Assembly (NCBI RefSeq): GCF_004328075.1
Contig: NZ_SJFN01000004.1
Coordinates: forward strand, 1-64,000
From: Siculibacillus lacustris
GTDB lineage: Bacteria > Pseudomonadota > Alphaproteobacteria > Rhizobiales > Ancalomicrobiaceae
Direction of reading: 5' to 3'
Length of the DNA: 64,000 bases
The translations under genes and the position numbers were made by a program. The notes beneath the pieces were generated by a model. That model worked only from the letters and a program-made list of their open reading frames with translations, searched no databases and was not told where the DNA came from. This document shows, in pieces, positions 1 through 8,893 of this stretch (position 1 is the first letter of the stretch; every line of letters starts with the position of its first letter).

Positions 1-247
1 GTTCACCACGCTCGCCCAGGTCCGTGCGCTGCTCGGTCGCTGGCGTGCCGACTACAACGAAGCCCGACCGCATTCTCGGCTCGGCTGGCAGACCCCGGTC
101 GAGTTCGCCCGCACCTTCCCGCGTCGTGAGACGGCGCTGCGCAACCCGACCAGCTCCGCGCCGTCTCCCGCCGCTCACCCCGCCCCGAAGGACAATCCCA
201 ACCGTCAGAGCGAACTCCGAATTGGATAAAACTTGGGGGCAACGTCA
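1..247 (+). mobile_element. IS3-family insertion sequence, right end only
   Basis: The first 247 bases hold the tail of an IS3-family element: the last 75 codons of its transposase followed by a terminal sequence. The stretch around 224-247 reads as a likely right inverted repeat ending in CA, as IS3-family ends do. The left end lies outside the window, so neither the partner repeat nor the target duplication can be checked. The exact boundary at 247 is inferred. The element ends 2 bases before the ATG of the next gene. Confidence 0.7.
2..229 (+). CDS. IS3-family transposase OrfB, C-terminal 75 residues (5' partial)
   Basis: This reading frame enters from outside the window and stops at 227-229. 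It carries the classic end of the DDE integrase core of IS3-family OrfB: WRADYNEARPHSRLGWQTP, where the glutamate-containing WR-DYN-RPH-LG-TP-EF block includes the last catalytic Glu. The protein catalyses cut-and-copy transposition together with OrfA. After the core comes a proline- and alanine-rich tail of about 35 residues, longer than usual. Whether the rest of the gene is intact is unknown. Confidence 0.85.
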   Translation, partial: FTTLAQVRALLGRWRADYNEARPHSRLGWQTPVEFARTFPRRETALRNPTSSAPSPAAHPAPKDNPNRQSELRIG

Positions 248-249
248 GC

Positions 250-627
250 ATGACCCATCCCTGGATGTGCGACGCCATGGGGCACGTCAACACGCGCCAC
301 ATCGTCGGGTTGTTCGACGACGCCAGCTATCGGCTGCTGATCGATCTGGCCGGGCCGACGCCGCCGGCCGACCTCGGCTGGGCCGACGTGCGCTGCCAGA
401 TCGACTATCGCGACGAGATCCGCGCCGGCACCGCCGTCGACGTGATCTCGACGATCACCGCGATCGGCACCAAGTCGCTGACCTATGCCCATGTGATGGT
501 CGATGCGCTGACGCAAGGGGTCAAGGCCGAGGCGACGGTCGTCAGCGTCCGCTTCGATCTGGCGGCCCGCAAGGCGGTGCCGCTCGAAGCCGACTTGCGC
601 CGGCGCGCCGAGACCTTCGGGGCCTGA
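250..627 (+). CDS. 4HBT-fold acyl-CoA thioesterase, probably N-terminally shortened
   Basis: A 125-residue hotdog-fold thioesterase of the 4HBT/YbgC-FcbC type, which hydrolyses acyl-CoA thioesters in the cytoplasm. Its N-terminus carries the family signature HPW-CDAMGHVNTRH with the catalytic-region Asp and the conserved His-Asn pair, then a DIDYRDEI-like strand. Relatives usually have roughly 8-15 residues before this motif, but here the motif starts at residue 3, directly after the IS end. An insertion has probably replaced the original start. A G-run inside the IS end (233-239) could act as a ribosome binding site. The native substrate cannot be told from sequence. Confidence 0.75.
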   Translation: MTHPWMCDAMGHVNTRHIVGLFDDASYRLLIDLAGPTPPADLGWADVRCQIDYRDEIRAGTAVDVISTITAIGTKSLTYAHVMVDALTQGVKAEATVVSVRFDLAARKAVPLEADLRRRAETFGA

Positions 628-637
628 TCCCGGCCTC

Positions 638-654
638 GGCGGCGGGAAGCCGCC
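638..654. terminator. Hairpin between convergent genes
   Basis: GGCGGC at 638-643 and GCCGCC at 649-654 pair around a 5-base loop, in the 38-bp gap between the convergent thioesterase and pxpC. There is no T-run on either side, so an intrinsic terminator is only likely from position. Confidence 0.35.
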
Positions 655-665
655 CGGCGCGCCGA

Positions 666-1673
666 TCACTCGCTCCAGGTCGAAATCAGATTACACGAGA
701 GCAGGAATTCGGAGGTGAAGACCGTGCGGACGATCGCTTCGCGGGCGGGTCCGCCGGTGAGGCGTTCGGCGAGGGCGCGGCGGGCGGCGACCGCCTGCGT
801 CAGGCTCACCGCCTGGAAGCGCAGGCTCGCGCCGGGGCGCAGCTGCGCCAGTCGTCCGAGATCGGCACCGATCACGTTGGCGATCTTGGGATAGCCGCCG
901 GTCGGCTGGCGATCGGCCATCAGCACGAAGGGCAGACCGGCACCGGGCACCTGGATCGCGCCATGGGCGACGCCGTCGGAGACGATGTCGTGGCCGGCGG
1001 CATGACGCAGCGGCGTGCCGTCGAGTGCATAGGCCATGCGGTCCGAGCGCGGCGAGACGGTCCAGTCACGGGCGAGGAAGGCGGCGATCTGGTCGGCGGC
1101 GAAATGGTCGTCCTGCGGTCCGAGAAGCACGCGGATCGGCGCCGGCGACGGGTCGAGCCAGGGGGCGACGAGGCGGGCCGCGGCGGGCTCGCGCGGGCGG
1201 AGGTCGACGAGCGGCAGGACGTCGCCGGCCTCGAGGGCGCGACCGTCGAGGCCGCCGAGGCCGGAGCGAGTGTGGGTGGCCAGCGATCCGAGCACCGGAG
1301 GCAGGGCGATCCGCCCGGCGATCGCCACATAGGCCCAGGCGCCGACCGATCCCGGGCGCAGCGAGATATGGCCGCCGGCCTCGAGCCGCACGGTGGCGAG
1401 CGAGGGCAGCAACGTGCCGTCGTGACGGACGTCGAAGCCCGGGGCGATCACCGCGAGGTCGACCGCGCCGTCGCGGGCCGCGAGATCGAGACCGCCGAGC
1501 GAGACCTCGATCGCCGCCGCACCGGGCGGATTGCCGACTGCGGCATGGACGGTGGCGAAGGCGGCGGGGTCCATCGGTCCGGCGACGGTGACGCCGTGGC
1601 GCAGATGGCCGTGGCGGCCGCCGTCCTGGATCGTCACGCCGGGGCCGGCGCGTTCGACCACCAGCGCGGTCAT
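666..1673 (-). CDS. pxpC: 5-oxoprolinase subunit C (PxpC, KipA/biotin-dependent carboxylase-like)
   Basis: This 335-residue protein is the large catalytic-partner subunit of bacterial ATP-dependent 5-oxoprolinase (PxpABC), which opens 5-oxo-L-proline to L-glutamate. It shows the family opening (VVERAGPGVTIQDGGR-GHLRHGV, then GPMDP-A-A-AN-like block), the LLGPQDDHF segment and the GGYPKIANVIGADLG block near the C-terminus. The ATG at 1673 overlaps the stop of pxpB by 4 bases, so an upstream in-frame extension was rejected. The last gene of a long minus-strand operon with a liv-type importer. Confidence 0.92.
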   Translation of the reverse strand: MTALVVERAGPGVTIQDGGRHGHLRHGVTVAGPMDPAAFATVHAAVGNPPGAAAIEVSLGGLDLAARDGAVDLAVIAPGFDVRHDGTLLPSLATVRLEAGGHISLRPGSVGAWAYVAIAGRIALPPVLGSLATHTRSGLGGLDGRALEAGDVLPLVDLRPREPAAARLVAPWLDPSPAPIRVLLGPQDDHFAADQIAAFLARDWTVSPRSDRMAYALDGTPLRHAAGHDIVSDGVAHGAIQVPGAGLPFVLMADRQPTGGYPKIANVIGADLGRLAQLRPGASLRFQAVSLTQAVAARRALAERLTGGPAREAIVRTVFTSEFLLSCNLISTWSE

Positions 1674-2392
1674 GGCGTCGCCTCCGACCGCGCCACGACC
1701 TCGCCGGCGGCGACCCGGGCCTCGAGCGCCGCGAAGGTCGCCGCGTCGACCGCTTCGAAGCGCAGGGTGTCGCCGGCGGCGACCAGGAAGGCGGGCTCGC
1801 GGCCGAGCGCGAACATGCGTTCGGCCGAGCGGCCGATCACCCACCAACCGGTCGGCATCGGCACGCTGGCCACCGCCGCCATGCCGCCGGCGATCATGAT
1901 CGCATTGGCAGGGTGGGGCGCGCGCGGCCGATCGCGGCGCGGCAGGCCGAGTTCGTCGGGCAGGCCGCCGAGATAGGCGAAGCCGGGGGCGAAGCCGTAC
2001 ATGTGGACACGGAAGCGCGCGGCGACGTGCAACGCGACCAGCCGCGCCGGGGTCAGTGCCAGACGGTCGGCGGCCTCGGCGAGATCCTCGGCGTGCGGCG
2101 CCTCGTAACAGGCGGGGAGGACCCAGGTCCGCAACGGCCGCGGGGTGACCTCGGCGCGGGTCTCGAGGTCGAGGATGCGGGCGACGAGGGTGTCGCGCGG
2201 GATCTCAAGCGGTTCGTAATGGACGGCGAGGGAACGGAAGGTCGGCACGCTCTCGATCACCCCGGGGACGGCCGCCGCCTGCAGGGCGACGTCGAGGGCC
2301 TGGACGCGTTCGTTGAGACCCGCGTCGATGGTGTCGCCGAATTCGACGACGAGCATCGCCTCGCCGCCGTCGAGAAACCGCAAGGGCACCAT
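1670..2392 (-). CDS. pxpB: 5-oxoprolinase subunit B (PxpB, KipI family)
   Basis: A 240-residue PxpB/KipI protein. Seen directly are the FRSLAVHYEP segment, the ARFRVHMYGFAPGFAYLGGLP motif and the GWWVIGR and FEPV-like C-terminal blocks typical of the family. With PxpC it forms the complex that activates and cleaves 5-oxoproline; in Bacillus the homologue KipI also inhibits the sporulation kinase KinA, but nothing here suggests that role. The start ATG at 2392 lies 4 bp after the pxpA stop, giving pxpA-pxpB-pxpC tight coupling. Confidence 0.92.
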   Translation of the reverse strand: MVPLRFLDGGEAMLVVEFGDTIDAGLNERVQALDVALQAAAVPGVIESVPTFRSLAVHYEPLEIPRDTLVARILDLETRAEVTPRPLRTWVLPACYEAPHAEDLAEAADRLALTPARLVALHVAARFRVHMYGFAPGFAYLGGLPDELGLPRRDRPRAPHPANAIMIAGGMAAVASVPMPTGWWVIGRSAERMFALGREPAFLVAAGDTLRFEAVDAATFAALEARVAAGEVVARSEATP

Positions 2393-2396
2393 CGCC

Positions 2397-3161
2397 TCAG
2401 CCTCGCACGAAGGGGGCGATGGCGACCCCGGCGGCGGCGAGTTGGGCGCGGATCCGGCGGGCGGCATCGACCGCATGGGGGCCGTCGCCGTGGACGCAGA
2501 TCGACTCGACCGGGGTCGGGAGGCGCCGGCCGCCGACGGTGACCACCGCCTGATCTTCGACCATGCGCAGGGCGCGCAGCGCCGCCGCGTCCGGGTCGTC
2601 GATCATCGCGCCGGGCAGGCCGCGGCGCACCAACTGGCCGTCTTCGGCATAGCCGCGGTCGGCGAAGACCTCGGCCACCACCCGCAGGCCGGCGCGCTCG
2701 CCGGCGGCCATCTGTTCGGTGAGCGCGATCGCCAGATGGACCAGGTCGCGATCGACGGCGCGGATGGCGCGGGCCACGGCGTCGGCGACGCCGCGCTCGG
2801 CAGAGGCGACGTTGGCCAGCGCCCCGTGGGCCTTGACATGGGTGATGCGATGGCCGGCGAGTGCGGCCACCGCCTGGGCGGCGCCGATCTGATAGGCGAC
2901 GAGGCGCTCGATCTCGCGCTCGCTCATCGGGATGCGCCGCCGGCCGAAACCCTGGAGGTCGGCGTAGCCCGGGTGGGCGCCGACCGCGACGCCGCTGTCG
3001 CGGGCGAGCGCGAAAGTGTCGGCCATGACGTCGGGATCGCCGGCATGGAAGCCGCAGGCGACGTTGGCGGAGGTGACGATACCGAGCAGCGCGGAATCGT
3101 CGCCGCAGGTCCAGGCGCCGAAGGCCTCGCCGAGGTCGGAGTTGATGTCGACCGTGGTCAT
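2397..3161 (-). CDS. pxpA: 5-oxoprolinase subunit A (PxpA, LamB/YcsF family)
   Basis: A 254-residue LamB/YcsF protein. The signature DINSDLGEAFG lies at residues 5-15 and NVACGFHAGDP at about 33-43, with a KAHGAL block (polar active-site residues) at mid-protein. PxpA is the subunit that binds 5-oxoproline in the PxpABC ATP-dependent ring-opening reaction. ATG 3161 was chosen because the family motif starts right after it and a GA-rich ribosome binding region (AGAAGGA) precedes it. It sits 38 bp after livF, so it is probably cotranscribed with the importer. Confidence 0.93.
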   Translation of the reverse strand: MTTVDINSDLGEAFGAWTCGDDSALLGIVTSANVACGFHAGDPDVMADTFALARDSGVAVGAHPGYADLQGFGRRRIPMSEREIERLVAYQIGAAQAVAALAGHRITHVKAHGALANVASAERGVADAVARAIRAVDRDLVHLAIALTEQMAAGERAGLRVVAEVFADRGYAEDGQLVRRGLPGAMIDDPDAAALRALRMVEDQAVVTVGGRRLPTPVESICVHGDGPHAVDAARRIRAQLAAAGVAIAPFVRG

Positions 3162-3199
3162 GGGGCTGTTCCTTCTCGTCTCGTCGGTGCTTCGGCCGA

Positions 3200-3896
3200 T
3201 CACATGCCCAGATAGACGCGCCGCACCTCGGGGTCGTCCATGATCTGGCGCGCCGGCCCGTCGAGGACCACCCGCCCGGTCTGCAGGACATAGGCGCGAT
3301 CGGCGATCTCCAGGCTCTCCATCAGCCGCTGCTCGACCAGGAGGACGGTCACGCCGGAATCGCGGATGACCTTGACCGCCGCGAAGATCTCGTCGACCAG
3401 TTTGGGCATGATGCCCTGGGACGGTTCGTCGAGCATCAGCAGGCGCGGCCGGCTCATCAGGGCACGGCCGATCGCCAACATCTGCTGTTCGCCGCCCGAC
3501 AGGGTCGCGGCGCGCTGATCGAGCCGTTCGGCGAGCCGCGGGAACAGGCGGAACACCGTCTCGAGCGGGGCCTCGCGATCGGGCTCGCGGCGGTGCAGCC
3601 AACTGCCGAGGCGGAGGTTGTCGCGCACCGTCAGGCGCGGGAACAGGCGCTTGTTCTCCGGCACATAGGCGAGCCCGCGGCTGGTGATCAGGTGGCCGGC
3701 CAAGCGGTCGATGCGTTCGCCGGCGAAGGTGATCGTGCCCCCGCGCGGCCGCTCGAGGCCGGAGATCGACTTCAGCAGCGTCGACTTGCCGGCGCCGTTG
3801 GCCCCGGCGACGACGACGATCTCGCCTTCCGCGACGCCGATCGACACGTCGGCGACGGCGACGAGGCCGCCATAGGCGGTGGTCAGGTGGTCGACC

Positions 3897-3907
<11 letters not shown>
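3200..3907 (-). CDS. livF: Branched-chain-type amino acid/amide ABC importer, ATPase LivF
   Basis: A 235-residue cytoplasmic ABC ATPase of the HAAT (Liv/Urt/Ami) family. Walker A GANGAGKST is at residues 35-43, the signature LSGGEQQ at about 139-145 and Walker B LLMLDEPS right after. The SQGIMPKLVDEIF segment after Walker B is typical of LivF. It overlaps livG by 11 bp. The linkage to pxpABC suggests the substrate is 5-oxoproline or a related lactam or amide rather than leucine; that is inference. Confidence 0.9.
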
Positions 3908-4631
<724 letters not shown>

Positions 4632-4641
4632 GGGGTCACCT

Positions 4642-5637
4642 TCACCGCGAGCGTCGGGGCAGGAGGCTGAGCAGCCCCTCGGGTCGGGCCAGCGCCACCA
4701 CCATGATCAGTCCGCCGTAGATGACCAGATCGAGGCCGGAGCCCGATCCGCCCATGTAGCTGCGGGTGATCTCGGTCAGCGGCACCAGCACCAGGGCGCC
4801 GACCAGCGGACCCCACAGGGTGCCGATGCCGCCGAGCACCGCCGGCAGGGCGAACAGCAGGGAGAAGCGGAAGGTCATCACGCTCTCCGGATCGATGTAG
4901 GCGACATAGGCCGCGTAGAAGCCGCCGCCGACCGCGGTGAAGGCGGCGGAGACCGCGGCGGCCGACATCTTGGAGGCGAAGACTTCGACCCCCAGGCTCT
5001 CGGCGGCCTGGACGTCGTCCTTGACCGCCCGCCACCAGTAACCCCAGGGGCTGTCCTCGATCACCCAGGTGACCAGCCAGGTGGCGGCGAACAGGCCGAG
5101 GGCGACCCAGACATAGGGCGCCTTGGCGCGGCCGAACTGCAGCGACCACCAGCCGTCGCCGGCGATCGGCCATTGGACGCCGAGGGCGCCGCCGGTGAAT
5201 TCGGCGTTGTGGACGATCAGCAGGCCGATCTCGGCGATGACGATGGTGGCGATCGAGAAATAGTGGCCCTTGAGGCGGAAACACAACCGGCCGACCGCCA
5301 GTGCGGTCACCGCCGACAGTGCCGCGCCGACCACCATGCCGCCCCAGGGGGTGATGCCGTGGTTCACCCACAGGAGCGTGGTGGCATAGGCGCCGATGCC
5401 GAAATAGAGCGCGTGGCCGAGGGAGATCTGGCCGCAGTAGCCGCCGAGGATGTTCCAGCTCTGGGCCATCGCGGCATAGAGCAGGGTCAGGATCAGGACG
5501 TTGAGGAGATAGACGTCGTGGAGGGCGAAGGGCAGGGCGGCGAGCGCCGCCACGACCGGCACAGCGAGATGGAGCTGGCGGCGATGCCGGGCGGCGAAAC
5601 GGCTCGGCGGCGAGGCGAGGAACGAGGTGAGGGACAT
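4642..5637 (-). CDS. livM: Branched-chain-type ABC importer, permease LivM
   Basis: A 331-residue inner-membrane permease. After a basic N-terminus it has about eight to ten hydrophobic segments, with the LivM hallmark YAAMAQSWNILGGYCGQISLGH at about residues 55-75 and FRLKGHYFSIATIVIAEI later. The ATG at 5637 shares one base with the livH stop (TGATG), fixing the start. It pairs with LivH to form the transport channel. Confidence 0.9.
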   Translation of the reverse strand: MSLTSFLASPPSRFAARHRRQLHLAVPVVAALAALPFALHDVYLLNVLILTLLYAAMAQSWNILGGYCGQISLGHALYFGIGAYATTLLWVNHGITPWGGMVVGAALSAVTALAVGRLCFRLKGHYFSIATIVIAEIGLLIVHNAEFTGGALGVQWPIAGDGWWSLQFGRAKAPYVWVALGLFAATWLVTWVIEDSPWGYWWRAVKDDVQAAESLGVEVFASKMSAAAVSAAFTAVGGGFYAAYVAYIDPESVMTFRFSLLFALPAVLGGIGTLWGPLVGALVLVPLTEITRSYMGGSGSGLDLVIYGGLIMVVALARPEGLLSLLPRRSR

Positions 5638-6515
5638 CAGAGCCTCCCGAACAGGCCGCTCGGCCGGAAGAAGACGACGCCGAGATAGAGCACGTAGACG
5701 CCCATCGACTTCATCGCGGAGGGGAGCACCAGGGTGGTCGCGGCTTCGACCAGCCCGACGATCAGCCCGGCGGCGAGCGCCCCGAAGACGCTGCCGAAGC
5801 CGCCGAGCGCCACGGTGACATAAGCCACCAGCGCGAAGCCGCTGCCGACCTGGGGGTGGACGTAATAGAAGATCGCCATCACCGCACCGGCCAGTCCGAC
5901 CAGACCGGCGCCGAGCGCCCAGCCGAGCGCGAAGATCTTGTTGCGGTCGATGCCGACCAGCGCCACCGCGCCCTGATCCTCGCGGGTCGCCTCCAGCGCC
6001 TTGCCGAAGTCGGTGCGGGTCATCAGAAGCCACAGCCCGGCGAAGGCGGCGAGCGAGACGACGCCGCCGAACACCTGCGGCGCCGGCAGGAACACGCCGA
6101 GGAGGTTCACCGTCTTGCCGGCGAGGAAGCTGCCGTTGATCGAGCGGTAGTCGGGCGAGAACAGGAACTGGGCGAGGCCCTGGATCAGTACCGCCAATCC
6201 GAAGGTGGCGAAGATCTGGACCATGCCGGCATTGGATTTCGCCCGCATCGCATATCGCACGATCCCGAGATAGACCAGCGCCCCGAATATCGCCATCGCC
6301 GCCACCACCAGCGGCATCAGCAGCACCGGGTCGATACCCGAGATCGCCCACAGGCCGAAGGCGGCATACATCGCCAGCATCAGCATCTCGCCATGGGCGA
6401 AGTTGACCACGTCCATCAGGCCGAAGATCAGCGACAGGCCGACTGCGATCAGGGCATAGATCAGCCCCATCAACAGTCCGCTCGCCAGGACCTGGAAGAT
6501 TCCCTGCGCCGTCAT
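5637..6515 (-). CDS. livH: Branched-chain-type ABC importer, permease LivH
   Basis: A 292-residue permease with the LivH signature IYALIAVGLSLIFGLMDVVNFAHGE near the N-terminus and the GLVGLAGAVMA block later. ATG 6515 fits the family N-terminus (GIFQVLASGLLMGLIYA) and has an AG-rich ribosome binding site; a longer frame upstream is only GC-rich read-through. It lies 104 bp downstream of the binding-protein gene. Confidence 0.9.
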   Translation of the reverse strand: MTAQGIFQVLASGLLMGLIYALIAVGLSLIFGLMDVVNFAHGEMLMLAMYAAFGLWAISGIDPVLLMPLVVAAMAIFGALVYLGIVRYAMRAKSNAGMVQIFATFGLAVLIQGLAQFLFSPDYRSINGSFLAGKTVNLLGVFLPAPQVFGGVVSLAAFAGLWLLMTRTDFGKALEATREDQGAVALVGIDRNKIFALGWALGAGLVGLAGAVMAIFYYVHPQVGSGFALVAYVTVALGGFGSVFGALAAGLIVGLVEAATTLVLPSAMKSMGVYVLYLGVVFFRPSGLFGRL

Positions 6516-6619
6516 GCCTCGCTCCTCGTCGCCGTCGGTCCGTCGCGGGCTCGCCGGGGCGAGCGCGAGGGCAAGGGCGGTGGCGGCCCGGCCGGAGCCG
6601 AGACGCCGCCGCCGCAAGA

Positions 6620-7864
6620 TCAGCCGTTCATCGGCCACTTGGCGGCCTGAAGGGCGACGCCGGTCGGGTAGACGGTGACGAACTTGCCGCCGAGGTACTG
6701 GATCAGCACCGGGTCGCAGAGTTCGTTCTGGCCGTCGGCACCGAAGCGGATCGCCCGCCAGGGCATGATGGTCTGTTCGCCGGGGATGTCGGTGGCGGCG
6801 AGGGCGTCGCGGATCTTGGCGCCGTCGAGGGAGCCGGCGCGATCGATCGCATCGGCGAGAACCAACAGCGCATTGAACTGGCGCGAGGTGTTGTCGTTGA
6901 GGTCGCGGGCGGCGCGCGCCTTGAACATGTCGTTGACCACGGCGATCGACTTGCGCTTGGCGGCGAGATCGAGGGCGAAGGAGGCGCGGCTGACCAGGCC
7001 CTCGAGCCGATCGCCGACCGCGTCGAACACCGCCTTCTCGGAGAAGCCGGCGGCCTGGGCCATCATGTTCTTGGGCTTGTAGCCGAGCTCGCCCATGGTC
7101 TTGACCAGCAGCAGCGCGTCGGTGGTGTAGCTCGACGGCATCACCACGTCGGCGTCGGCGCTCTTCAGCTGCTGCACTTCCGAGGTCAACGACGGCGAAT
7201 TGGCGCGATACTTGACGTCGGCGACGACCTTGTAACCGCGCTCGCCGGCGAGCTTGCGCTGGACGTTGGAGGAATCGGTGCCGAAGATGGTGTCCTCGAA
7301 GAACAGCGCGACGGTTTCGATCTTCTTGCCGGCCTTCTTCTGCTCGTCGAGGAAATCGAACATCGCCGCCGAGAACATCTCGTCGTGGGCGGCGGGGCGG
7401 AAGAAGAACTTGAGGCCGCGGCGGTGCAGGCTCGGCGACGAGCTGTCGGCGGCGACGTAGGGCAGAGCGTAGCGCTCGCAGGTCGCGCTGACGGTCGCCG
7501 AGACCGACGAATGGAAGGCGCCGACGATCGCCGTGACCTTCTCCTGGGTGATCAGGCGTTCGGCCTCGGCGCGGCCCTTCTGCGGGTCGCCCTGGTGATC
7601 GGCGAAGATCAGGCGGATCTTGGCGCCGCCGAGTTTGGGCAGCCCGGCCGTGCGGGCGGTGGGCAGATCGAGGTCGTGGACGCCGTTGACGATCTCGGCG
7701 GCGGTCTCGAGGGCATGGCGGGCGTCGACGCCGATCTGGGCATTGGCGCCCGACATCGGATAGATCGCGCCGATCACCACCTCGTCGGCGGCGGATGCGG
7801 CGCGGGCGCCGGCCATCAGCGTCAGGGCGGCGGCGCCACCGAACAGCACTTCTCTCCGATTCAT
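6620..7864 (-). CDS. ABC importer periplasmic substrate-binding protein (Peripla_BP_6 type)
   Basis: A 414-residue binding protein of the LivJ/AmiC-like periplasmic family. The N-terminus NRREVLFGGAAALTLMAGARAASA resembles a twin-arginine signal, so export may be by Tat. The mature part begins VVIGAIYPMSGANAQIGVDARHALE, the standard Peripla_BP_6 opening. It is the first gene of the importer set and is followed by livHMGF and pxpABC. Specificity for 5-oxoproline or another amide is inferred from neighbours. It lies 79 bp after the DUF1445 gene, with a short hairpin at 7921-7936 between them. Confidence 0.85.
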   Translation of the reverse strand: MNRREVLFGGAAALTLMAGARAASAADEVVIGAIYPMSGANAQIGVDARHALETAAEIVNGVHDLDLPTARTAGLPKLGGAKIRLIFADHQGDPQKGRAEAERLITQEKVTAIVGAFHSSVSATVSATCERYALPYVAADSSSPSLHRRGLKFFFRPAAHDEMFSAAMFDFLDEQKKAGKKIETVALFFEDTIFGTDSSNVQRKLAGERGYKVVADVKYRANSPSLTSEVQQLKSADADVVMPSSYTTDALLLVKTMGELGYKPKNMMAQAAGFSEKAVFDAVGDRLEGLVSRASFALDLAAKRKSIAVVNDMFKARAARDLNDNTSRQFNALLVLADAIDRAGSLDGAKIRDALAATDIPGEQTIMPWRAIRFGADGQNELCDPVLIQYLGGKFVTVYPTGVALQAAKWPMNG

Positions 7865-7943
7865 CGTCTGCGATCCCTCTGTTCGAACGGTCGGCTGTGC
7901 GACGGGTTGGATTATTGCCACTCCCCTAACCGGGAGGGGCTCG

Positions 7944-8759
7944 TCAGATCACCGCGTAGTCGGAATTGCGCCGATCGGTCACCAGCATGGTGCCGGGCTT
8001 GTGGGTGATGGCGAAGGACGGGCGCGCCGAGGCGATCACCGATTGGGGCGTCACGCCGCAGGCCCAGAACACCGGGATCTCGTCGTCCTTCACGGTGACC
8101 GGGTCGCCGTAGTCGGGGCGGGCGAGATCGGCGATGCCGATCAGGTGCGGCAGGCCGAGATGGACCGGGGCGCCGTGCACCGCCGGGTAGCGCGAGGAGA
8201 TCTGCACCGCGCGGATGGCGTGGGGCGGCCGCAGGGGGCGCATCGACACCACCATCCGGCCGGAGAACACCCCCGCCGGGGTACAGTCGATCGAGGTGCG
8301 GTACATCGGCACGCGCACGTCCTCCTCGATGTGGCGGATCGGGATGTCTTCGGCGATCAGGCCTTCTTCGAAGGAATAGGAGCAGCCGATGGCGAAGGCG
8401 ACGAGATCGTCGCGCCAGAACGCGCTCGCGTCGTCGACTTCCGCCACCAGTTCGCCGTCGCGCCAGATGCGGTAGCCGGGGATGTCGCTGCGCAGGTCGA
8501 GATCGTCGCCGAGCGACGGAATCGTCCAGGCGCCGACCTCGGAGACCCCGAGCAGCGGGCAGGGCTTGGGGTTGGCCTGGCAGAAGCGCAGGAAGTCGGC
8601 CGCATAGACCGCGGGCAGCACCGCGAGATTGGCCTGGGCATGGCCGAGTGCCAGACCGGCGGTCGATCCGGTCAGCGCGCCCGAGCGGGCGGCGAGTCGT
8701 GCCGCCAGACTCGGGCGGATCGCCGGCGGGGCCGAGAGGTCGGCGAGAGGCGGGGACAT
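7944..8759 (-). CDS. DUF1445 putative hydro-lyase (YcsI family)
   Basis: A 271-residue YcsI/DUF1445 protein. Seen are [16 protein letters not shown]-like N-terminal block, [21 protein letters not shown], and the C-terminal WACGVTPQ and [12 protein letters not shown] motifs, all diagnostic. In Bacillus ycsI lies in the ycsF-kipI-kipA region, and the mammalian D-glutamate cyclase, which makes 5-oxo-D-proline, carries a DUF1445 domain. A role in forming or racemising a 5-oxoproline-related compound fits, but the exact reaction is not established. ATG 8759 has a clear GGAG site 7 bases upstream. Confidence 0.85.
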   Translation of the reverse strand: MSPPLADLSAPPAIRPSLAARLAARSGALTGSTAGLALGHAQANLAVLPAVYAADFLRFCQANPKPCPLLGVSEVGAWTIPSLGDDLDLRSDIPGYRIWRDGELVAEVDDASAFWRDDLVAFAIGCSYSFEEGLIAEDIPIRHIEEDVRVPMYRTSIDCTPAGVFSGRMVVSMRPLRPPHAIRAVQISSRYPAVHGAPVHLGLPHLIGIADLARPDYGDPVTVKDDEIPVFWACGVTPQSVIASARPSFAITHKPGTMLVTDRRNSDYAVI

Positions 8760-8860
8760 GGCAATCTCCAGGGGCGGGCGCCGGTTGGGAGCCTCATTTT
8801 CGAGCATGCTCAGTTCATCACCCATCTCGATCAGGCACAAATCGTTTGTCATAATGTTTT

Positions 8861-8879
8861 CGATAAGGTGAGCTTATCG
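8861..8879. promoter_or_regulatory. LysR-type operator dyad between lysR and the ycsI-liv-pxp operon
   Basis: CGATAAG at 8861-8867 and CTTATCG at 8873-8879 form a perfect 7-bp inverted repeat with a 5-base spacer. It contains T8864-N11-A8876, the core LysR-type recognition pattern. It ends 14 bases before the lysR start and lies about 100 bases upstream of the divergent ycsI start, the expected place for autoregulation and divergent activation. An AT-rich stretch just left of it (8840-8860) probably holds promoter elements. Confidence 0.7.
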
Positions 8880-8893
8880 GCGAGGTTCCCGCG

